From Phycisphaerae bacterium (GTDB lineage Bacteria > Planctomycetota > Phycisphaerae > SM23-33), in the NCBI GenBank assembly GCA_030745875.1, contig JASLNT010000083.1:1-64000 (forward strand): DNA of 64,000 nt. Reading direction: 5' to 3'. The stretch's first letter is position 1. Each line of letters opens with the position of its first letter. The position numbers and the translations under genes are program-made. Below are positions 58,590 through 64,000 of this stretch, in pieces. The notes under the pieces were generated by a model, which saw nothing but the letters and a program-made list of their open reading frames with translations, searched no databases and had not been told where the DNA came from.

Positions 58590-60008
58590 TTAGAAAGACA
58601 ACAGGCACTGCCATATATACATGTTGCCCAGAGCGTCTACGTTCTCCCAGATCGTCCTGACCAGCGCCTCATCCCCTGATATCTCGGGCAGTTCGGTCTT
58701 CTTCTGGTCCCATGGAACGCAAACGCCCGGTGCGACGGACGATCTCGCCCAGTCGGGGTTGTCTATTCCGCTGGCCTGCGCCTGTCCGGCGCTTGGCGGT
58801 GACGAACTGGATGAGTAACCGCCGTATTCGCGGGCCGCATCAGTCATGGCCTTCATGTTTTCTACGGTGGCGGCGTTCTGGACGATTGCGCTTGCGTCGA
58901 GTATGTATCCGCCGTCTTGTGCCACGCCTTCGATTACCTTCTTGACCACTTCGCGCACCTGATCGGCCGTTCCGTGGGCCAGCAACGACGTGGGGATTCC
59001 GCCTGAGAGGCAGAATTTGTGTCCGATCTTGTCATGCACTTCGAATATGTCCGCATTGTCCACGTGATACACGATCGACGTGTCGGGCAGTTCGGCGAAG
59101 CTGTCGAGATGGTGGTTCCAGTTGCCTTCGGCGTAGAAGAGCGTCTGGCGCCCGGCGCTCCATAGTTCCTGTATGATCGGTTTAAGCGTCGGCCAGTGAA
59201 ATTCGGCGAACTGGTCGGGCGAAATGAATGGTACGCAACTGCGGTGCATCCAGTGACCGATCGGAACTGTTCCGGTTGGGTCGCTGCTGCCCATCGCCAC
59301 CGCCAGCAAGTGCGGGGCAAGGGCCTCGCAAGCGGCGAGCACTTTCTTCGGGCGTTCGACCAGATCGGTTATCAGCCCAAGATATCCGCGAAGCTTGTCG
59401 GCGAGTATGTCCAGCGGGGCCTTCAGAATCCCCGCTATCGCCGACACCGTCCCGGACTCTTCGCGCAACTGTTGAGCCTGTCCCCCGAATGCGGTGAAGT
59501 ACTGCATCATCGCCATGCCGCCCTTTACGAATGACAAGTTGTTGCGATAGGTCGACGGTTGCCCAGGGGCGACTACATCGTTGCAGACTCGCGGCAGCCA
59601 TACGTTGTAGAGGAAGCCCGTGGGATCGTCTATGAGGGCGTCGTATTCGTCGGCGGCCATGAAGGCCTGACCTTCGGGCGGTTCGAGATATTGAAAGCCC
59701 GTGTTCTTGTCTATGTCGATACCGGGCGCAGCGTAGTAGTTCAGCCCGACCGCCTGGGTAAGGCCCGTCCAGACGTAGACCATATTGCCCACGACTGCGT
59801 CCCAGTCGAAATCGGCGGCGCATATGCGTGCGGCTTCGAACGCCTTGTTGTAATCGTGGGTGACTTCCTGGCAGGTGAATCCGGCGTATTTCGCGGTGAA
59901 CTCAGCGACGAACGGTCGGATAGGGACCATGTCGGGCTTCCCGTTTCTCATCGCCGTCGTGTAGCGATTCAGGCGTTCATTGTAGAGTTGCTGCATGTCC
60001 TGGGCCAT
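58590..60008 (-). CDS. uroporphyrinogen decarboxylase-family protein
   Basis: A 472-aa protein of the UroD superfamily, longer than true HemE (about 350 aa). The segment SPDQFAEFHWPTLKPIIQELWSAG with FYAEGNWNHHLDSF matches the large group of UroD-like methyltransferases and unknowns, not HemE. RNGKPDMVPIRPF near the N terminus is also typical. A Ser/Pro/Gly-rich insertion (GGYSSSSSPPSAG) lies near residue 400. AAGGAG precedes the ATG. It follows the cyclase gene by 30 nt and may belong to the isoprenoid cluster or to the Gfo/Idh genes. No corrinoid protein is seen beside it. Confidence 0.82.
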   Translation of the reverse strand: MAQDMQQLYNERLNRYTTAMRNGKPDMVPIRPFVAEFTAKYAGFTCQEVTHDYNKAFEAARICAADFDWDAVVGNMVYVWTGLTQAVGLNYYAAPGIDIDKNTGFQYLEPPEGQAFMAADEYDALIDDPTGFLYNVWLPRVCNDVVAPGQPSTYRNNLSFVKGGMAMMQYFTAFGGQAQQLREESGTVSAIAGILKAPLDILADKLRGYLGLITDLVERPKKVLAACEALAPHLLAVAMGSSDPTGTVPIGHWMHRSCVPFISPDQFAEFHWPTLKPIIQELWSAGRQTLFYAEGNWNHHLDSFAELPDTSIVYHVDNADIFEVHDKIGHKFCLSGGIPTSLLAHGTADQVREVVKKVIEGVAQDGGYILDASAIVQNAATVENMKAMTDAAREYGGYSSSSSPPSAGQAQASGIDNPDWARSSVAPGVCVPWDQKKTELPEISGDEALVRTIWENVDALGNMYIWQCLLSF

Positions 60009-60038
60009 ATTCGACTCCTTAATCCTGCCGATTGTTTG

Positions 60039-61808
60039 CTACTGATTTTCGGGTATGACGGCGCATTTGGCAAGAAATCTGTTCAACGCCGACACCGTGA
60101 ATATCCTCGGATACAACTCCTCGTAGTACCACAGCTTGGCGAAATACAGACCAATTGGCGCCGGCGGGAGCCTGGTTCCCTGCTCCGTATGTTCGACCAA
60201 CCACGCCGCGCCGTTCCTGACAGCGTCCGCCCCCGAACCGGAGCAAAGCAGAGCATCAACTGCTAGAGCGGTTTCTTCTATCGACGACTCGACCGATTTG
60301 TCACCTCCCCATCCGCCGTCATCGTTCTGTGCGGTGGTCAACCACTCGATTGCTCGGGCGATCATGTCGGAGGGTATTTCGACATCCGTCTGACTGAGCC
60401 CGGAAAGCACGCGAGCGGTTCCGTAGGTGGGGTTGGCCTGGTCGGGCGATTCCTCATTACCGAACCAGAGCGGGCGCCACGATCCGTTGTCACGCTGCTG
60501 GCCGGCGAGATACTCAACCGCTCGCGCTGATGCTCGTTTGATCTTGGCGGTCAGCTGGCGGTCGAAACTCCTCCGCCATACGCCCCATGCTCCCAGGGCG
60601 TGAGCGGTGATGTCCGGGCAACTGTGGTCGAACGGCAGTTTGCCCCATCCGCGACAGAACGTTGGTATCCCGCCGTCGCGATTCTGCAGATCGACCAGCC
60701 ACTTGGCGCCGGCCGCCGCTGCTTTGACGACTTCAGGCGCCTCGGGGGACAAGTTGTGCAGTGCTATCATGGCTCCGGCGGTGTCGTCGGCGTCGGGAAC
60801 CGCGCCGGATAGGGGGCTCCATGCCCATCCGCCGGGCGCCGCGTGCGTGTATGGGTGAACCGCCGTGTAATGCTGGTCCATAAGCCAGTCAGTGATGGTC
60901 CGGGTCTCTTCGTCGCCCAGAGGAGCTCCGATGCAGAGAGCGTTCACTGACAGCGTGGTCACCCACGTGGACAGGTTAGTGTCGATCGGCCATGAACCGT
61001 CCGGACGTACGGTTGATGTAAGGAAATCGACGCAGGATGTTGTCACGGGATGATCGTTCAGCCCAGCTGACGCCAGCGACATCGCCACGAACGAAGTAAT
61101 CGGCGCCGCTTCGAGGTACCCGCCGCCCATCGGTTGGATCGCTCGAAGCTTCTTCAGCGTGCGGTGGCGAGCGAGATGTCGAACCAGCCTTACCGCCGGG
61201 TTTCGCGACGGGCGATGGAAATGGCGCACCTGACCGATCGCTATCAGCGCCGGAAGGGCGTAGCTGACCACGGGCATTCCGAGGAAACTGAAGCTCTTAT
61301 GTGGAAGTGTCGCGAGTTCAAACGGGAGCGGTGGTACAAGGTCCCACGCTTCGGGTTCGTCGCCCAGGCGTCCGCCAATGGCGCACATAGTCAGGATTGG
61401 GGCGGCGAATGTTCGGTCGGCTCCGTAGATATCCGCCAGTGAGGCGGCGATTTGCTTCGGTTGGAGCGAGCCTATGCGGTCGGTCAGCCAGCTTTCTGCT
61501 CGCGCGATCACATCTGATGGCTCGACCTCGAGCGCCGACCAGACCAGCAGTGTCGTCGGAAGGTTGCTCTGGCTTTGTGGAGTATCGCCCCAGGCTCCGT
61601 CTTCATTCACATGGTCGACAAGCCATTTGCGTCCATTGGAGATCAACTGCCCGTGAGCATTGGGATCAACGCTTGCCAGGGCCCGCACTGCGGTGGCGGT
61701 CGATAGGGCGCTGCTTGACAGTTGTCCGGCCCATCCGCCGCTGGTCTCGCGCAATGCCATGAGTCCGTTTACGGCCGCCGCCAGTGTTGTCTTGACAGCC
61801 TCAATCAT
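60039..61808 (-). CDS. squalene-hopene-cyclase-like terpene cyclase
   Basis: A 589-aa alpha-alpha barrel protein of the prenyltransferase/squalene-cyclase family. The protonating motif DADDTA (339-344) matches DxDDTA of class II triterpene cyclases, within GGWAWSPLSGAVPDADDTAG. QW-like repeats recur: GGWAGQL, DGAWGDT, DGSWPIDTN, DGGIPTFCRGWGKLPFDHS, NGSWRPLWFGNE and DGGWGGDKS. True squalene-hopene cyclases are about 630 aa or longer, so product identity is open. The start ATG shares its A with the upstream stop (TAATG). No signal peptide was seen. Confidence 0.85.
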   Translation of the reverse strand: MIEAVKTTLAAAVNGLMALRETSGGWAGQLSSSALSTATAVRALASVDPNAHGQLISNGRKWLVDHVNEDGAWGDTPQSQSNLPTTLLVWSALEVEPSDVIARAESWLTDRIGSLQPKQIAASLADIYGADRTFAAPILTMCAIGGRLGDEPEAWDLVPPLPFELATLPHKSFSFLGMPVVSYALPALIAIGQVRHFHRPSRNPAVRLVRHLARHRTLKKLRAIQPMGGGYLEAAPITSFVAMSLASAGLNDHPVTTSCVDFLTSTVRPDGSWPIDTNLSTWVTTLSVNALCIGAPLGDEETRTITDWLMDQHYTAVHPYTHAAPGGWAWSPLSGAVPDADDTAGAMIALHNLSPEAPEVVKAAAAGAKWLVDLQNRDGGIPTFCRGWGKLPFDHSCPDITAHALGAWGVWRRSFDRQLTAKIKRASARAVEYLAGQQRDNGSWRPLWFGNEESPDQANPTYGTARVLSGLSQTDVEIPSDMIARAIEWLTTAQNDDGGWGGDKSVESSIEETALAVDALLCSGSGADAVRNGAAWLVEHTEQGTRLPPAPIGLYFAKLWYYEELYPRIFTVSALNRFLAKCAVIPENQ

Positions 61809-62677
61809 TACGCCAGATTCCCCAACGCCAGCAGGCCGTAGAATGTGTATTCGCAGTCGAGTGTCTCATCCCCTTCGTGGCCCCGGAATCCGCCGCGGGA
61901 CGACCAGAGGGAGTCGCAGAAGTCCAGGCATCGCTGGCGGACATTGTCAAGATTCGCCCCGCAATGTTCCAATGCGTGCAGACTGACGGCCGTAGAAAGC
62001 AGATCCGCCATGGGCGCGCCGCCCCACGCTCCCATTCCTCCATCAGGTCCGATCTGTTCGGCAAGCCATGTGCAGGCGGCTTGGTTCGTTGGTTGCCCAA
62101 GATGTCGCAAGGTTGTCATCGCCGCCGCTGTAGCCGGGGCCGATGCGCCCGGAATCTCCGTGGAATTTCCAAATCCGCCTTCTGGCCTTTGGAGGTTCGC
62201 CAAAGCGTTCGCCATTGCATCAGGATCGCTCAATGCTGTTCCGATGTCCTGATATGCTCCCAACGCCAAGAAGCACCCGTACGCTGTGCCCGTAACTTGG
62301 GCGGGGCTTTCAGCATAGGCTCCGTCATCGCTGCGGTACGCTTCGATACGGCTGACTATGGCCTGGGCGTCTCCGGTTAGCCCCAGCGCCGCGCCGCATC
62401 GCACCAAGCACGCCATGTGCACCAAGTCCAGATCCGAGCCACCGCCGAACGACGCCATCCACGGTTCTACAGCGTCTTTCGGCAGGCGGGCGTCAAGTGC
62501 GATCAGAGACTCCAGGGCGAAGAGCGTGTAATAGAGGTCCGGTTGGTCCGCTCGTCCGCGGAATCCTCCCGCCGGAGTGAGTTGGCCGGTGACAAAGCTG
62601 ACGACCAGCGAGGTCGATTCACCCAGCAGATTCGCCGAGCGTTTTGCGGCTGTCAGCATTTCTTGACGGATCGTCAT
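61808..62677 (-). CDS. prenyltransferase/squalene-oxidase repeat protein
   Basis: A 289-aa alpha-alpha toroid with repeats of the protein-prenyltransferase beta-subunit type: GGFRGRADQPDLYYTLFAL, DGAYAESPAQVTGTAYGCFL, GGFGNSTEIPGASAPATAA, GGMGAWGGAPMADLLSTAV and GGFRGHEGDETLDCEYTFY. The aspartates and cysteine of the last repeats resemble zinc ligands of geranylgeranyltransferase beta subunits, but activity is unproven and DxDD is absent. Its start overlaps the polyprenyl synthase gene by 59 nt (or 41 nt if ATG 62659 is used), and it is coupled to the cyclase gene. Confidence 0.85.
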   Translation of the reverse strand: MTIRQEMLTAAKRSANLLGESTSLVVSFVTGQLTPAGGFRGRADQPDLYYTLFALESLIALDARLPKDAVEPWMASFGGGSDLDLVHMACLVRCGAALGLTGDAQAIVSRIEAYRSDDGAYAESPAQVTGTAYGCFLALGAYQDIGTALSDPDAMANALANLQRPEGGFGNSTEIPGASAPATAAAMTTLRHLGQPTNQAACTWLAEQIGPDGGMGAWGGAPMADLLSTAVSLHALEHCGANLDNVRQRCLDFCDSLWSSRGGFRGHEGDETLDCEYTFYGLLALGNLA

Positions 62678-64000
62678 CGCAGCAGCTCATGATCTCGAAG
62701 TCGCAGAAGATCTTGCCCACCATCCGTCGCAGCAGCGCCTTGAGGTCTGAGTTGGTCAGAGAGTCGAGGCACTCGATGGCGGTCGTTTTGTATTGCTCGA
62801 GCAGGTCGGTTGCGGCCTGCAGGGGGGGCGTTTTGGCGGCGTCGGCCAGGGCATTGAGGATATTTGGGCACAAGTGCTCGTCCCGCGAATCGTCCGATGC
62901 CGTTAGATGATCGTCGATATCGTCGTGTATCTGATAGGCTATGCCCAACGCGCGGCTGAACTGGTGCAGTACGCCAGTGAGTTTGTCGTCCCCGCCGGCG
63001 CATATCGCGCCGATCTGGAGCGCTACGTCGAACGCCGGAGCCGTCTTTTGGGCGAATATCTCGATCACCTGCTCGGGCGTGAGTGTTATCGGATCGCGCG
63101 CCCAAACCAGTTCGGCGCCTTGACCGAGGCAGAGCGTTCTGTGACCCGCCGACGCCACCTGCATCATTCGTACTCGCTGACTGTCCGAAACGTCGGCTTC
63201 GGACAACAGGCGGTATCCCTCGCCGATCAGCAGGTCGCCTGCGTTGATCGCGATCTCCACACCGTGTTCTTCGTGGACGGTGGGGCGGCCGTAGCGGGTG
63301 GAGTCGTGGTCTTCAATATCGTCGTGGATCAGCGAAGCCTTGTGGAAACATTCGACTGCAACGCCCGACCAAGCCAATCCCTCGGGCAAATCACCAAGCG
63401 CGGCGCCCGTAATTGCCTGGTAAACTCCCGCAGCCAGGAAAGGTCTCCATCGCTTGCCGGAACCGGCCAGCCAGTTGTGGGCGATCTGTTCTGTGCGGTC
63501 GGTGGGGGCTCCCATCCGTGTTGAAAGCGCCTCGATGGTGAACCAGGAGTCAACTGTGTCCCGCAGTGATTGCAGGTCCTGTCGCGCCGATTCGCTTTCA
63601 CTCGAGCAGGTAATCGCCTCGTGGACCCAGGCGGTGTCAACTGTCGTGTCGCAGCAGCCGTCACCCAGTAGCGGAATCGCCAAGCCCGGTACGGCGCCGG
63701 ATTCCATGTAGGGGAAGACCTTCTCGAGCATAGACATGCAACTGACGCCAATGATCGCCTGGACCTGCCCGGATTCTATCAGGCTCATAACCACCGGCGA
63801 GCCCTCCGCCACCAGCATTGCATATCCGAGTTCTTCGGCCTCGTTCTGGAGTTCGGCGATATCGCATCGTCCGCAGCGGCTGCAGACCAGACCGATATCA
63901 TCAAGGTGACCTTCACAATCGTCAGAATGTCGCAGGCATTGCGGCAGCAGGAGTAGTCGGCGGTCGAAGGGTATGGATGCTACGGTGCTTCGCCATGTTG
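62619..64000 (-). CDS. DUF116-like domain fused to polyprenyl diphosphate synthase (5' end outside window)
   Basis: The frame stays open to the window edge, so the N terminus is missing. Visible are about 460 aa. The first 120 have cysteine pairs (LPQCLRHSDDCEG, VCSRCGRCDIAEL) then GYAMLVAEGSPVVM and IIGVSCMSMLEKVFP, which I recognise as DUF116-like, probably metal-binding. The rest is an all-alpha isoprenoid synthase: SGKRWRPFLAAGVY, first Asp-rich motif HDDIEDHD, GRPTVHEEHGVEIAINAGDLLIG, KTAPAF and second motif HDDIDDH. It should make a C15-C20 or longer diphosphate for the repeat protein and cyclase downstream. Fusion is seen directly; the role of the extra domain is unknown. Confidence 0.87.
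   Translation of the reverse strand, partial: TWRSTVASIPFDRRLLLLPQCLRHSDDCEGHLDDIGLVCSRCGRCDIAELQNEAEELGYAMLVAEGSPVVMSLIESGQVQAIIGVSCMSMLEKVFPYMESGAVPGLAIPLLGDGCCDTTVDTAWVHEAITCSSESESARQDLQSLRDTVDSWFTIEALSTRMGAPTDRTEQIAHNWLAGSGKRWRPFLAAGVYQAITGAALGDLPEGLAWSGVAVECFHKASLIHDDIEDHDSTRYGRPTVHEEHGVEIAINAGDLLIGEGYRLLSEADVSDSQRVRMMQVASAGHRTLCLGQGAELVWARDPITLTPEQVIEIFAQKTAPAFDVALQIGAICAGGDDKLTGVLHQFSRALGIAYQIHDDIDDHLTASDDSRDEHLCPNILNALADAAKTPPLQAATDLLEQYKTTAIECLDSLTNSDLKALLRRMVGKIFCDFEIMSCCDDDPSRNADSRKTLGESAG

Noticed and set aside
1..64000. CRISPR arrays, insertion sequences, phage genes, attachment sites
   Set aside because: No regular spacer-repeat units, transposase or integrase motifs, or flanking terminal repeats were found; base composition is even throughout.

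Overview
The window reads as chromosomal DNA of a planctomycete, most likely of the Phycisphaerae type. This is an inference from gene content, not from a marker gene. It rests on a giant PEP-CTERM/dockerin surface protein, Tat-exported sulfatases with Cys-type active sites, three Tat-exported Gfo/Idh/MocA oxidoreductases, several PQQ-like beta-propeller proteins, HEAT-repeat proteins and a lone type II pseudopilin. Base composition is evenly GC-rich, and I see no insertion sequence, phage gene, CRISPR array, tRNA or rRNA.

Layout. 1-11.1 kb: one 3,585-aa secreted beta-helical protein with its own sigma-70-like promoter and a structured 255-nt leader, ending in a dockerin pair and a PEP-CTERM anchor. 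11.1-11.5 kb: a non-coding stretch with strong hairpins and an intrinsic terminator. 11.5-14.2 kb (+): housekeeping operon rpsP-trmD-rplS-yraN-tatD, without rimM and rnhB. 14.3-19.9 kb (+): sulfatase with HEAT tail, Gfo/Idh oxidoreductase, HEAT protein and a PQQ-like propeller, probably polysaccharide or sulfated-glycan catabolism. 19.9-21.5 kb: a Cys-rich membrane protein and a divergent secreted zincin-like protein. 21.5-36.1 kb (all -): tdh-kbl (threonine to glycine), an N-acetylglutamate-synthase-like GNAT, mlaF-mlaD, an RND/MMPL pump, a parvulin lipoprotein, rnfC-rnfD, queE-queD and znuA-znuC-znuB. 36.3-37.1 kb (+): pgl.

37.1-52.0 kb (-): eleven genes, each overlapping its neighbour or separated from it by no more than 18 nt. 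In transcription order they encode a secreted propeller, an ABC ATPase and FtsX-type permease, two membrane-anchored propellers, a 69-aa Tat Cys-rich protein, a Tat polyferredoxin, a NosR/NapH-like membrane polyferredoxin, a third membrane-anchored propeller, a NuoE-NuoF fusion and a NuoG/GltD-like Fe-S protein. No known catalytic subunit is present. I regard this as the best candidate for an undescribed system: a route moving electrons from NAD(P)H to extracytoplasmic Fe-S and propeller proteins, coupled to a transporter.

52.2-58.6 kb: an SGNH/alpha-beta hydrolase fusion (+), then on the - strand a sulfatase, a pseudopilin and two Gfo/Idh oxidoreductases, a second catabolic patch. 58.6-64.0 kb (-): a UroD-family protein and a tight isoprenoid cluster made of a DUF116-like/polyprenyl synthase fusion (running off the window), a prenyltransferase-repeat protein and a squalene-hopene-cyclase-like enzyme with DxDDTA. 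It is the second candidate for novel biology.
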